Below, in pieces: positions 52,769 through 62,181 of a DNA stretch of 64,000 nt; within the stretch, counting starts at the first letter, position 1, and each line of letters begins with the position of its first letter. Location: the NCBI RefSeq assembly GCF_004519515.1, contig NZ_CP038145.1, forward strand, positions 1 to 64,000, read 5' to 3'. The stretch is from Actinobacillus indolicus (GTDB lineage Bacteria; Pseudomonadota; Gammaproteobacteria; Enterobacterales; Pasteurellaceae). Below the pieces are notes generated by a model that did no database searches, was not told the DNA's origin, and saw only the letters and a list, made by a program, of their open reading frames with translations. A program made the position numbers and the translations under genes.

Positions 52769-53812
52769 CTATACTTCTGGAAATTCACCGATAGTGACAT
52801 TTACTTCAATCATTTTTCCCTGACGCGATAGTTTAACTTTAACCATTGTTCCAGGTTTCATATCCGCAATTAATTCCATCATCTGTGAAGGTGATTCTGC
52901 TTCTACATTAGCAATTTGTAGAATTAAATCTCCAGGCTCAATCCCCGCTTTATCCGCAGGTCCATTCTCTACAACGCCAGTGATAAGAACCCCTTTATCC
53001 CCCACTCCTAATTGCTTGGCAGAATAAAACAAAGAGCTATTAACACCAAAATAACCTCGAATAACACGACCATCTTTGATGATTTTATTCATGACTTGAT
53101 TGGCTAAAGAGATCGGTATCGCAAAATTTAATCCTTCCGCTAATTCATCACTATTTTTTCCAAGGCTTAATGTATTAATACCTACTATTTCACCCAAGGA
53201 GTTAACTAATGCTCCGCCTGAGTTTCCTTTATTGATAGATGCGTCAGTTTGTATAAAATTCTGCCGCCCCATTTCAGATAATGCATTACGCCCAGTAGCA
53301 CTAATAATACCTTGAGTAATACTTTGCCCTAAGTTAAGTGGATTACCAATGGCTAATACGACATCGCCAATTTGGGAAACACGTCCATTATTTTGAGGAA
53401 TAGTGGGTAAATTTTCGGCTTGTATTTTTAATACTGCTAAATCAGTTAGCGTATCCGATCCGACTAATCTTGCATTAAAAATAGAACCCGATTGTAACGC
53501 AACTATAATTTGATCTGCATTTTGAATCACATGTTTATTCGTCAGAATATAGCCTGACGAGGTCATTATGACACCAGATCCAAGATTATTGACCTGAAGT
53601 TCATTTGTTGATTTAGTACCAACAGAATCAAAAGCTTGATTGTAAACATTAACAACCGCAGGAGAGGCGATTTTTACAGCATCATGAAAACTTGCAATAT
53701 CTTTACTTGTTAAAATATCACTATGCTTATTTATCCAAGGGGCAACGTAGAGGATTAAACCTGCAGAAAAAAGCCCAAAACCTACCGCTTGTGCAATTTT
53801 TTTTACGTTCAC
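52769..53812 (-). CDS. degS: DegS site-1 serine protease
   Basis: Membrane-anchored periplasmic protease that cuts RseA in response to misfolded outer-membrane proteins and so activates sigma-E. 347 residues (E. coli 355): N-terminal anchor (AVGFGLFSAGLILYVAPWI), trypsin-like domain with ILTNKHVIQ (His), DTLTDLAVLKI (Asp) and KGNSGGALVNSLG (Ser), and one PDZ domain (GVLITGVVENGPADKAGIEP). A single PDZ separates it from DegP and DegQ. Eight bases upstream of cmk. Confidence 0.94.
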   Translation of the reverse strand: MNVKKIAQAVGFGLFSAGLILYVAPWINKHSDILTSKDIASFHDAVKIASPAVVNVYNQAFDSVGTKSTNELQVNNLGSGVIMTSSGYILTNKHVIQNADQIIVALQSGSIFNARLVGSDTLTDLAVLKIQAENLPTIPQNNGRVSQIGDVVLAIGNPLNLGQSITQGIISATGRNALSEMGRQNFIQTDASINKGNSGGALVNSLGEIVGINTLSLGKNSDELAEGLNFAIPISLANQVMNKIIKDGRVIRGYFGVNSSLFYSAKQLGVGDKGVLITGVVENGPADKAGIEPGDLILQIANVEAESPSQMMELIADMKPGTMVKVKLSRQGKMIEVNVTIGEFPEV

Positions 53813-53829
53813 ATTTGCTCCTTGTTAGC

Positions 53830-53856
53830 GTAGGGACACACGCAGTATGTCCCTAC
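53830..53856. repeat. GTAGGG...CCCTAC hairpin element (copy 3, single unit)
   Basis: GTAGGGACA/TGTCCCTAC with a nine-base loop in the short gap between galU and degS. One hairpin only, a half-length form of the family. Confidence 0.75.
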
Positions 53857-53871
53857 ATTCATTAAATTTTA

Positions 53872-54759
53872 TTACAGTGACTTCGCCAATTTTTTCAGAT
53901 AATCTTTAAATTCACCACCAAATTTATCGTGGTTTAAACTATATTCAACGAATGCTTCCATATAGCCTAATTTATCGCCACAATCGAACGTTTTACCTGT
54001 CATATGGAAAGCTTCCACATCTTGCTGCTCAATTAACATATCAATCGCATCGGTTAATTGGATTTCATCGCCCACGCCAACTGGTGTTTTAGCTAAAAGA
54101 TCCCAAATTTCTGCTGAAAATACATAACGACCGACAACCGCAAAATTAGATGGGGCTTCTTCAACACTTGGTTTTTCAATGATATTAGCAATCTTCGCTG
54201 TACCTGCAGGTTGTAATTCTGCGCCTTGGCAATCCACAATACCGTAGCTACTCACATTTTCTTTCGCCACAGGTGCTACCATAATTTGGCTTTTGCCTGT
54301 TTCTTTAAAACGTTGAATCATTGCTGCTAAGTTTTCTGTTTTTTGATCTGCCGTAAAATCGGCTAATAGCACATCAGGCAACACCACTGCAAAAGGTTCA
54401 TTACCCACCACCGCTCTACCACATAATACGGCGTGACCTAATCCTTTTGCTTGCCCTTGACGAACATGCATCAAGGTCACATCTTTAGGCACAATCGAAC
54501 GCACCTCATCTAACAACTGACGTTTTACCCGTTTTTCTAACATCGTTTCTAGCTCAAAAGATGTATCAAAATGGTTTTCGATAGCATTCTTAGATGAGTG
54601 AGTTACTAATACAATTTCTTTAGCTCCTGCAGCCACACACTCATTCACAATATATTGAATTAATGGTTTATCTGCAATGGTTAGCATCTCTTTTGGAATT
54701 GCTTTTGTTGCAGGGAGCATACGAGTACCAAGACCCGCGACAGGAATAATCACTTTCAT
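53872..54759 (-). CDS. galU: UTP--glucose-1-phosphate uridylyltransferase
   Basis: Makes UDP-glucose for LPS, capsule and galactose metabolism. 295 residues: IPVAGLGTRMLPATKAIPKE (nucleotide binding), LPDVLLADF, GRYVFSAEIWDLL and FDCGDKLGYMEAFVEY. Downstream of csrA, with a terminator between them. Confidence 0.96.
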   Translation of the reverse strand: MKVIIPVAGLGTRMLPATKAIPKEMLTIADKPLIQYIVNECVAAGAKEIVLVTHSSKNAIENHFDTSFELETMLEKRVKRQLLDEVRSIVPKDVTLMHVRQGQAKGLGHAVLCGRAVVGNEPFAVVLPDVLLADFTADQKTENLAAMIQRFKETGKSQIMVAPVAKENVSSYGIVDCQGAELQPAGTAKIANIIEKPSVEEAPSNFAVVGRYVFSAEIWDLLAKTPVGVGDEIQLTDAIDMLIEQQDVEAFHMTGKTFDCGDKLGYMEAFVEYSLNHDKFGGEFKDYLKKLAKSL

Positions 54760-54789
54760 AAAAATCCTTAATTAATTTAGATAAAGTAA

Positions 54790-54813
54790 ACCGCCTACAT
54801 AGATGTAAGCGGT
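54790..54813 (-). terminator. terminator after csrA
   Basis: ACCGCCTACAT/ATGTAAGCGGT; on the minus strand followed by TTTACTTTATC. One arm is a near uptake signal. Confidence 0.7.
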
Positions 54814-54943
54814 CTGTTTTGCACAAATTTTTTCAAAAAAATTGGAAAATGACTTCTCAATTTATCTGTTTGTGACATTTGGTTCAAGGCTCAAATTCAC
54901 ATTACATTAGTAATAAAACCACAGTAACAAATATGAATATACC

Positions 54944-55129
54944 TTACTCAGATAGTGGCTCTTCAGCTAACGCTTTGATTCTTTGATAGATTTCTTCACG
55001 GTGAACAGAAATTTCTTTAGGTGCTTTTACCCCTAATTTAACCTGACTACCACGAATACTTAGGACAGTAATTTCTACATCATCACCGATTAACAAGCTT
55101 TCGCCAATCTTACGGGTTAGAATAAGCAT
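54944..55129 (-). CDS. csrA: carbon storage regulator CsrA
   Basis: Small dimeric RNA-binding protein that blocks ribosome sites at GGA motifs. 61 residues, MLILTRKIGESLLIGDDVEI, then GVKAPKEISVHREEIYQRI: identical in plan to E. coli CsrA, including the C-terminal binding residues VHREEIYQ. Follows alaS, as in E. coli. Ribosome site AAAGGAGA. Confidence 0.97.
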   Translation of the reverse strand: MLILTRKIGESLLIGDDVEITVLSIRGSQVKLGVKAPKEISVHREEIYQRIKALAEEPLSE

Positions 55130-55192
55130 AACTATCTCTCCTTTTTAATTTTATCAGAGCAAGCCAAAGTCATTCTAACTTGCTCCTTATAA

Positions 55193-57817
55193 TTAGAGTT
55201 TTGCTTGAATCCAATTCGTCGCAACATTGAGGGCTTGGGTTATATTTTCTGGTTGGCTACCGCCTGCCATTGCCATATCAGCTCTACCACCACCTTTACC
55301 GCCAACTTCTTGAGCCATTAACCCAACAAGTTCGCCTGCATTTACTTTGTCTGTAAGATCTTTTGTTACACCTACGATCAAATTAACTTTTTCATCCGCT
55401 TGTGTTGCAAAGGCAATCACCGCTGAACCTAGTTGATTTTTCAAGTCATCAACCATCGTTCTTAATGCTTTTGCATCAACGTTTTCTAAACGTTGTACAA
55501 CCACATTAACTCCGTTGATTTGTTGAGCTTGTTTTGCTAATTCTCCACCCGCTTGAGCAGCAAGTTTATCTTTGAGCTGTTGTAGCTCTTTTTCTACTTT
55601 CTTGCTTTTCTCTTGAAGCTGTTGGATTTTCTCAACAAGGCTTGCCGTATCTGCTTTTAATAACTCAGCACTTTGGTTAAGAATTTGTTGTTGCTGATGT
55701 AATAAGCCGATTGCATTTTCGCCTGTCACCGCTTCAATACGGCGAACACCTGCGGCAACCGCACCTTCAGATACCACTTTGAATAAGCCAATCTCACCTG
55801 TTTGTTTAACGTGAGTACCACCACAAAGTTCTACAGAAAACGTTGTCATATCTACAACGCGAACTCTATCTCCATATTTCTCACCGAAAAGTGCCATCGC
55901 GCCTTTTTGCTTCGCTGATTCAAGATCCATTACTTCAGTTGTAACTACAATGTTTTCACGAATTTTCGTATTAATAATACGCTCAATCTCTTCTAAGTCA
56001 GCTTTTGAAATCGCTTCACCTTGAGAAAAGTCAAAACGAAGTGAATTTTCTGACACAAGAGAACCTTTTTGTGCAACGTGATCACCTAACACTTGACGAA
56101 GTGCCGAATGTAATAAGTGAGTTGCACTATGGTTTAACGTAATAGCGTGACGACGTGTCGCATTCACTTCCGCTTTCACCTTATCACCAACTGATAAAGT
56201 GCCTGAAGCTAATTGACCAATATGCCCAAAGACTTGACTATATTTTTGCGTATCATTGACTTCAAAATTGCAAATTTCTGAAGTAATCACACCGCTATCA
56301 CCCACCTGACCGCCCGACTCTCCATAGAAAGCGGTACGATCTAATACAACGACTGCATTTTCACCCGATTGAATAGCTTCAACAGCTTTACCATTGCTAA
56401 ATAATGCAACGACAGTCGCTTCACATTCTGTGACTTCATAGCCTTTGAACTCCGTTGAGCCATCAACTTTAATCACATTATTGTAATCTGTACCAAAATT
56501 ACTGCTTGCTTGCGCTCTTGCACGTTGAGCCTGCATTTCACGCTCAAAGCCAGCTTCATCAATGGTAATGTCACGTTCACGGCAAACATCTGCCGTTAAA
56601 TCCAGTGGGAAACCGTAAGTATCGTAAAGTTTAAATGCCACTTCACCTGATAATACCTTATTCTCTACTTTGGCTAACGCATCTTCTAATAACGCCAAAC
56701 CACGCTCAAGGGTACGCGCAAACTGCTCTTCTTCTGCTTTTAACGCTTTCTGAATATGTGCTTGTTTCTGCGTCAAAATCTCGCCTGCGTGTCCCATTGC
56801 TTTTGCAAGGGTTGGTACTAATTGATAGAAGAATGCCGATTTCGCACCAAGAATGTTTCCGTGACGCACCGCACGACGAATAATACGACGTAACACATAA
56901 CCACGACCTTCATTTGACGGCATCACACCATCCGCAATCAAATACGCACAAGAACGGATATGGTCTGCAATTACGCGTAACGATTTATTGTCTAAATCAG
57001 TTACATTTAACAAAGACGCAATTTCTTTAATTAACGCTTGGAAAATATCGATTTCGTAGTTTGAATTAACGTGTTGCAACACCGCACTGATACGCTCTAA
57101 CCCCATACCCGTATCTACTGACGGCTTAGGTAATTTCTCTAAAGTACCATCTGCTTGACGGTTAAATTGCATAAAGACCACGTTCCACACTTCAATGAAA
57201 CGGTCGCCATCTTCTTCTGCTGAGCCTGGAGGACCACCCCAAATGTGATCGCCGTGATCGTAGAAGATCTCAGTACAAGGACCACAAGGACCTGTATCGC
57301 CCATTTGCCAGAAGTTATCTGACGCATAAGGTGCACCTTTATTATCGCCAATACGCACAATACGCTCTGCAGGCACACCAATCTCTTTATTCCAAATATC
57401 ATAGGCTTCATCGTCTGTTTCATAGACTGTCACCCACAATTTCTCTTTTGGTAACGCTAACCACTGCGGTGATGTTAAAAATTCCCACGCAAATGCAATC
57501 GCATCGGGTTTAAAATAATCACCAAAACTGAAGTTACCTAACATCTCAAAAAAGGTATGGTGACGAGCGGTATAACCTACATTCTCAAGGTCATTATGCT
57601 TACCGCCCGCACGCACACAGCGTTGAGAGCTGGTTGCTCTGTTATAACTACGCTTGTCTAATCCTAAGAACACATCTTTAAATTGGTTCATTCCTGCATT
57701 CGTGAAAAGCAAGGTGGGATCATTTTCAGGTACAAGCGAGCTACTTGGCACAATCGTATGCCCTTTGCTTTGGAAAAATTCCAAAAAGGCTTGTCTAATT
57801 TCTGAAGTTGTTTTCAT
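55193..57817 (-). CDS. alaS: alanine--tRNA ligase
   Basis: Charges tRNA-Ala and edits misacylated Ser and Gly. 874 residues (E. coli 876): catalytic domain (TSEIRQAFLEFFQSKGHTIV, TNAGMNQFKDVFLG), editing domain zinc motifs HSATHLLHSALR and CGGTHVKQTGEIGLF, and the C-Ala domain with a coiled coil (LQEKSKKVEKELQQLKDKLA) and GGKGGGRADMAMAGG. ATG 57817 (MKTTSEI) is preferred to an upstream in-frame start at 57826. Confidence 0.96.
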   Translation of the reverse strand: MKTTSEIRQAFLEFFQSKGHTIVPSSSLVPENDPTLLFTNAGMNQFKDVFLGLDKRSYNRATSSQRCVRAGGKHNDLENVGYTARHHTFFEMLGNFSFGDYFKPDAIAFAWEFLTSPQWLALPKEKLWVTVYETDDEAYDIWNKEIGVPAERIVRIGDNKGAPYASDNFWQMGDTGPCGPCTEIFYDHGDHIWGGPPGSAEEDGDRFIEVWNVVFMQFNRQADGTLEKLPKPSVDTGMGLERISAVLQHVNSNYEIDIFQALIKEIASLLNVTDLDNKSLRVIADHIRSCAYLIADGVMPSNEGRGYVLRRIIRRAVRHGNILGAKSAFFYQLVPTLAKAMGHAGEILTQKQAHIQKALKAEEEQFARTLERGLALLEDALAKVENKVLSGEVAFKLYDTYGFPLDLTADVCRERDITIDEAGFEREMQAQRARAQASSNFGTDYNNVIKVDGSTEFKGYEVTECEATVVALFSNGKAVEAIQSGENAVVVLDRTAFYGESGGQVGDSGVITSEICNFEVNDTQKYSQVFGHIGQLASGTLSVGDKVKAEVNATRRHAITLNHSATHLLHSALRQVLGDHVAQKGSLVSENSLRFDFSQGEAISKADLEEIERIINTKIRENIVVTTEVMDLESAKQKGAMALFGEKYGDRVRVVDMTTFSVELCGGTHVKQTGEIGLFKVVSEGAVAAGVRRIEAVTGENAIGLLHQQQQILNQSAELLKADTASLVEKIQQLQEKSKKVEKELQQLKDKLAAQAGGELAKQAQQINGVNVVVQRLENVDAKALRTMVDDLKNQLGSAVIAFATQADEKVNLIVGVTKDLTDKVNAGELVGLMAQEVGGKGGGRADMAMAGGSQPENITQALNVATNWIQAKL

Positions 57818-57958
57818 TAAAGTCACTCAATGGATATATAAAAAATTGTATATCTATGTTTTTACTAAAGTATATTAGTAATTAACCCCCGTATTCTACA
57901 CATTTTTTTCAATACGTGTATTTTTTACGAAATAAATTGTGTATTTTGTGTTAAAAAT

Positions 57959-58007
57959 AAACCGCTTGAGTAACTGGAAGCGAATAGCTCAGGCACACAA
58001 GCGGTTT
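57959..58007 (-). terminator. terminator of uspA made of inverted uptake signals
   Basis: AAACCGCTTG (57959-57968) pairs with CAAGCGGTTT (57998-58007). On the minus strand TATTTTT follows. It ends the uspA transcript before alaS. Confidence 0.7.
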
Positions 58008-58040
58008 TTTAACAACGATTTACCAATCGAATAGCAAGTC

Positions 58041-58466
58041 TTATTCACTTGAAAGAGGTACGACAAGCATATCCACTGTAATACTATTCATCACTTGACG
58101 TGTAGAAGACATAAATTTGCTCCAAAAATCTTGGTGATGACCAGTTACTAATAAATCAACCTGATATTTTCCCACGGCTTCTTCAAGTACTTGACTAAAA
58201 TCTCCACTGCCATTTAGTCTTTCAGTGACTGGATAATTAACTTTGGTAGATAGATCTTCCAACGCTTTCACTGTTTCTTCTGAAACAGAATCCTGCACTG
58301 ATGACATATTAATATCAATGAGCCCTGTATAAAGATCGGAGAAATTGACATCAACATGGATTAAAGATAGTTTTGCTCCACATTTTTCTGCAATACTCGC
58401 CCCTTTACGTAATAACACTAAGCTTTCCTCTGAAAGGTCCACTGCAACTAAGACATGTTTATACAT
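58041..58466 (-). CDS. uspA: universal stress protein A family
   Basis: 141 residues (E. coli UspA 144): MYKHVLVAVDLSEESLVLLR, LSLIHVDVNFSDLYTGL and VDLLVTGHHQDFWSKFMSST. Like E. coli UspA it lacks the ATP-binding G-2x-G-9x-G(S/T) motif, having HHQDFWSKFMSSTRQ instead. Cytoplasmic dimer induced on growth arrest. Single gene. Confidence 0.92.
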   Translation of the reverse strand: MYKHVLVAVDLSEESLVLLRKGASIAEKCGAKLSLIHVDVNFSDLYTGLIDINMSSVQDSVSEETVKALEDLSTKVNYPVTERLNGSGDFSQVLEEAVGKYQVDLLVTGHHQDFWSKFMSSTRQVMNSITVDMLVVPLSSE

Positions 58467-58591
58467 AATAAGCTCCTTGTTATGTAAGCTGTTGAGTCAG
58501 TCTTTAATTTCTGTACAAATATTATCACAGTCTGAATAGATAAAATTTGAACTACTTCTCAAATTTAATAAATTTCTTAAAATTTACCAAT

Positions 58592-59668
58592 CTATTTTAT
58601 TTGGATATGCACGGTAATTTCTTCCCTATCGTGATATAAATGTTTGGCTTGAATAGAAAATTTCAACCCTTGTTTCTCTAGTAATTCTGAAATAATTTCT
58701 AAACAAAGTTGCACTTCTTGATAACGTTTTTTCATCGGCAATTTCAGGTTAAAAATCGTTTCCCGACACCAACCGTTAATCAACCATTTTGCGATTAGCT
58801 TACTAATTCGCAACGGCTGTTCAACCATATCGCACACCAACCAATCGATCTGCTTACGTTTTGGCGGTTGGAATTTAAAACCGTCTTCCGCACAATGCTC
58901 AATACGCCCCGTGTCGTGCAGACTTGCCGCCATCTTGCCGTGATCGACCGCATAGACAAACAATCCTCGCTTGACTAATTGATAGGTCCAGCCCCCCGGA
59001 CAAGCGCCTAAATCGACACCGTACATCTGCTCGGTAAAACGTTTTTTCTCCTCTGCCTGTGGAACAAAGGTCAAAATCGCTTCCTCCAATTTCAATGTCG
59101 AACGGCTTGGTGCATCTGCCGGGAATTTCAAACGGGGTATCCCCATAAAAAAGGGTGATCGGTTATGGTTATAGGCATACCCCACATAACACTTGCCCGA
59201 TCCTACAAACAGAATATGCAAGCTGATACTCTGCTTCGCCGTTTCTTTTGCCCCTAACCAGCCCTGTTTTTTCAAGGCACTACGCAACGGCACGGTAAAC
59301 TTGCGACAGAAAGTCAAAAGTTCTTTGGCTTCATTCGTATCAGGCGTTTCAACAAAAATCTCACTGCTGTTTTTCGGATTTAGGGGTTGATATTGTGCCA
59401 CAATCGGCGAAATCCTATCCCCTTCGGGTAAATCCTGCAACAACTCGCCTACCACAATCATTTGACGAACAAAAATCAACTGATTAAAGGCTAATTCTTT
59501 GGCTAATCTATCCGCTTCCCCTGCTTGATAACACTCAAAAATCACATAACCACTGTGCTCTTTGAGATTGGCAAACCCATAAATCCCTAACTGAGCCGCT
59601 TTATCACTGATTTCACCTGCCACTTCCTTTTCAAAACCTGCACGGCAGTATAAAGCTAATTTATTCAT
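58592..59668 (-). CDS. rlmM: 23S rRNA 2'-O-ribose methyltransferase RlmM (C2498)
   Basis: 358 residues (E. coli 366). N-terminal THUMP-like domain (ALYCRAGFEKEVAGEISDKA) and C-terminal Rossmann methyltransferase: VDLGACPGGWTYQLVKRG (SAM site), DWLVCDMVEQP and KLPMKKRYQEV, supplying the K-D-K-E tetrad. Start overlaps the ygdD stop by one base. Confidence 0.94.
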   Translation of the reverse strand: MNKLALYCRAGFEKEVAGEISDKAAQLGIYGFANLKEHSGYVIFECYQAGEADRLAKELAFNQLIFVRQMIVVGELLQDLPEGDRISPIVAQYQPLNPKNSSEIFVETPDTNEAKELLTFCRKFTVPLRSALKKQGWLGAKETAKQSISLHILFVGSGKCYVGYAYNHNRSPFFMGIPRLKFPADAPSRSTLKLEEAILTFVPQAEEKKRFTEQMYGVDLGACPGGWTYQLVKRGLFVYAVDHGKMAASLHDTGRIEHCAEDGFKFQPPKRKQIDWLVCDMVEQPLRISKLIAKWLINGWCRETIFNLKLPMKKRYQEVQLCLEIISELLEKQGLKFSIQAKHLYHDREEITVHIQIK

Positions 59669-60066
59669 TACTTATGATTTCTCGCACTAATATAAACCAA
59701 CGCCGCCCAACCCACTAAAAATAGCGTACCGCCAATAGGCGTTGTCCAAACAAAAATTCGGCTTGCCCCTAAGGCTAACGCATATAAACTGCCACTAAAC
59801 AGCAAAATCCCCAACGCCCAACTACCGCCAATAATGTTAAAGGCTTTGGCTCTACAAGCGGGCGGATTTTGCGAAAAATTTGCAATTTGAAACAGCCCCA
59901 ACGCCATCAATGCTAACGTATGAAACATCTGATATTGCAAGCCTGTTTCAATCCACGCCAACGCTTTCTGATCTAAGACTTTCTCCAAACCGTGAGCCGC
60001 AAAAGCCCCGAAAGCGATACAGAAAAAGCCACTTAGGGCTGAAAAAAGAAGAAATTTGTTTTTCAT
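59668..60066 (-). CDS. ygdD: DUF423 inner-membrane protein YgdD
   Basis: 132 residues with four membrane helices (FLLFSALSGFFCIAFGAFAA, FHTLALMALGLFQIANF, ILLFSGSLYALALGAS, GGTLFLVGWAALVYISA). The opening FGAFAAHGLE is the DUF423 signature. Function unknown; pairing with rlmM is conserved in E. coli as well. Confidence 0.9.
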   Translation of the reverse strand: MKNKFLLFSALSGFFCIAFGAFAAHGLEKVLDQKALAWIETGLQYQMFHTLALMALGLFQIANFSQNPPACRAKAFNIIGGSWALGILLFSGSLYALALGASRIFVWTTPIGGTLFLVGWAALVYISARNHK

Positions 60067-60194
60067 AGCTTTTTTACTAAATTCACAAAATTAATAGGAT
60101 AGTACCATTATTTGTATTTTTTTTAAAATATCTCACTGCTTGTAAACTTGCCTTAATGTAATTAAGACTCTAAAATGTCCGAAATTTTATTAAA

Positions 60195-60300
60195 TAGACC
60201 CCGAGCCTGTTTTCCTAAGTCTAGCGATATGGAAACTGTGCCTGTAATTTGTTGATTACACAGGGAAAGTTGAGAAATTGGCTTTCCTCTCATACTTAGA
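60195..60300 (+). ncRNA. candidate Moco (molybdenum cofactor) riboswitch
   Basis: A structured leader directly before moaA: CCGAGCCTGTTTTCCTAAGT, then GATATGGAAACTGTGCCTG, ACACAGGGAAAGTTG and GGCTTTCCTCTCAT. The order of conserved blocks (GCCTGTT-TCCT, GGAAAC, CAGGGAAAG, TTTCCTC) resembles the Moco RNA motif found upstream of moaA in gammaproteobacteria. It lies about 15-20 bases before the ATG, so ribosome-site control is plausible. Confidence 0.75.
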
Positions 60301-60311
60301 AAGGTGTCAAA

Positions 60312-61331
60312 ATGCAAATCCCAATTAAAAATGTGGGGAACGAGTCAACATCTGCGTTGATCGACCGTTTCCAACGACAATACACTTATTTACGGCTGTC
60401 TATTACCGATGTCTGTAACTTTCGTTGCAACTATTGTTTGCCCGATGGTTATCGTCCGCCGTCACATAAACAAACCTTTCTGTCTGTCGATGAAATTCAA
60501 CGTGTTGCTCAAGCCTTTGCCAATTTAGGCACAGAAAAAATCCGTATTACTGGCGGTGAGCCGACCTTACGCAAGGATTTTTTAGAGATCGCTCATCGTA
60601 TTTCACAAACGGTTGGTATTCGCCAAATTGCATTAACCACTAACGGTTATCGAATGGAGCGTGATGTTGAGTTGTGGCAACAGGCTGGTATTACCCATTT
60701 GAATGTGAGTGTTGATAGCCTTGACCCACGTCAATTTCATTTGATTACGGGGGAAAATAAGCTGGCGACGGTGTTAAATGGTATCGACCGTGCCTTTGAG
60801 ATTGGCTATAAAAAAGTCAAAGTGAATGCCGTATTGATGAAACAATATACCGCTAAAGGTTTGGACGATTTCTTGCGTTGGATTAAAGATCGCCCTATTC
60901 AAATGCGGTTTATTGAGTTAATGGAAACCGGCGAAATGGATCACTTTTTCCAACAACAGCACCTTTCAGGGCAATCTATTTTAGAACGATTGACCCAAGA
61001 AGGTTGGCAATTACAACCTAAAGCGATGTCTGATGGACCAGCAAAGGTTCTCGCCCACCCTGATTATCAAGGGGAAATCGGTTTGATTATGCCTTATGAA
61101 AAGAATTTCTGTGCCAGTTGCAACCGCTTGAGAGTGTCGGCACTAGGCAAATTACACCTATGTTTGTTCGGCGAAGAAGGTATTGATATTCGGGATTTAT
61201 TGCAATCGGACGAGCAACAATTTCAACTCGAAGCCAGATTAAAATCCGCCCTACAAGGCAAGCGTGAACACCATTATTTGCATATCGGCGATAGTGGAGT
61301 GAGAAATAATTTGGCGTCGATTGGGGGCTAG
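60312..61331 (+). CDS. moaA: GTP 3',8-cyclase MoaA
   Basis: Radical SAM enzyme that starts molybdopterin synthesis. 339 residues: the first Fe-S cluster is in DVCNFRCNYCLPDGYRPP (CxxxCxxC), the SAM site in RITGGEPTLRKDF, the second cluster in CASCNRLRVSALGKLHLCLF. The C-terminal Gly-Gly (ASIGG) required for activity is present. Ribosome site AAAGGTG. Confidence 0.97.
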   Translation: MQIPIKNVGNESTSALIDRFQRQYTYLRLSITDVCNFRCNYCLPDGYRPPSHKQTFLSVDEIQRVAQAFANLGTEKIRITGGEPTLRKDFLEIAHRISQTVGIRQIALTTNGYRMERDVELWQQAGITHLNVSVDSLDPRQFHLITGENKLATVLNGIDRAFEIGYKKVKVNAVLMKQYTAKGLDDFLRWIKDRPIQMRFIELMETGEMDHFFQQQHLSGQSILERLTQEGWQLQPKAMSDGPAKVLAHPDYQGEIGLIMPYEKNFCASCNRLRVSALGKLHLCLFGEEGIDIRDLLQSDEQQFQLEARLKSALQGKREHHYLHIGDSGVRNNLASIGG

Positions 61332-61341
61332 ATTATTGTCA

Positions 61342-61502
61342 CTTTCTTTGCTTGTGCAAAGAAAGTAACCAAAGAAACACACCCTACTTCACCGCTTATC
61401 TTCGCTTAGTTTAAATTTGCTTAACGGAACATTTTAAATTCGCCAACTTCGTTGGCTCAGAGAAAAATGTTCCTACAAATTTAAACACGCTCAGGCGGTT
61501 CA
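61342..61502. repeat. long composite palindrome between moaA and moaC
   Basis: CTTTCTTTGC/GCAAAGAAAG (61342-61365) is followed by a nested palindrome. Its arms are TTTAAATTTG/CAAATTTAAA (outer), GGAACATTTT/AAAATGTTCC (61426-61473) and GCCAAC/GTTGGC (61442-61456). Near-uptake signals ACCGC and GCGGT close the outside. The 265-base gap has no gene. It interrupts the moa operon and looks like an inserted palindromic element. Confidence 0.75.
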
Positions 61503-61596
61503 GAAGGGGACAATCCACCGTAATAAGCGGTGAGTTTTAATCAATTTTTTGTAATGTTAAGATCGAGATGTCCGATCAATTTATATTGAAAGAAAA

Positions 61597-62082
61597 ATGA
61601 CCATGAACACCTTTACCCATATAAACCAAAACGGCGAAGCCAATATGGTTGATGTTTCTGCCAAGCAAGACACCGTGCGAGAAGCTCGTGCGGAAGCCTT
61701 TGTGACAATGAACCCTGAAACGTTACAGATGATCATTTCGGGCAACCACCACAAAGGCGATGTTTTTGCGACTGCTCGCATTGCCGGTATTCAAGCGGCA
61801 AAAAGAACGTGGGAATTAATCCCTCTTTGCCACCCACTTCTTCTTTCTAAAGTGGAAGTTCAACTCGAAGCCTTGCCTGAAAAAAATCAGGTGCGGATTG
61901 AAGCCCTATGCAAACTCTCGGGCAAAACCGGCGTAGAAATGGAAGCCTTAACCGCAGCCAGTGTTGCAGCTTTGACAATTTATGATATGTGCAAAGCGGT
62001 ACAGAAAGATATGGTAATCGAACAAGTTAGATTGCTCAGTAAAAGCGGTGGCAAATCGGGCGATTTTGTTGCAAAACCATAA
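61597..62082 (+). CDS. moaC: cyclic pyranopterin monophosphate synthase MoaC
   Basis: Works with MoaA to form cPMP. 161 residues: NMVDVSAKQDTVREARAEA, then LIPLCHPLLLSKVEV (catalytic His) and GVEMEALTAASVAALTIYDM, DMVIEQVRLLSKSGGKSGDF. ATG 61597 and 61603 are both possible starts; the first is closer to GAAAGAAAA. Confidence 0.96.
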   Translation: MTMNTFTHINQNGEANMVDVSAKQDTVREARAEAFVTMNPETLQMIISGNHHKGDVFATARIAGIQAAKRTWELIPLCHPLLLSKVEVQLEALPEKNQVRIEALCKLSGKTGVEMEALTAASVAALTIYDMCKAVQKDMVIEQVRLLSKSGGKSGDFVAKP

Positions 62083-62088
62083 CATTTT

Positions 62089-62155
62089 GTAGGGGCAAAT
62101 CATATTTGCCCCGATAATTCAAAATATCACAAGGGCGAATGTAATTCGCCCCTAC
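62089..62155. repeat. GTAGGG...CCCTAC double-hairpin element (copy 4)
   Basis: GTAGGGGCAAAT/ATTTGCCCC, a spacer, then GGGCGAAT/ATTCGCCC and CTAC. Nearly the same as copy 1 (7095-7158) in both stems but not in the spacer. It lies between moaC and moaD. Confidence 0.85.
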
Positions 62156-62181
62156 AAATTATCGATGAGATTAATTAAAAA

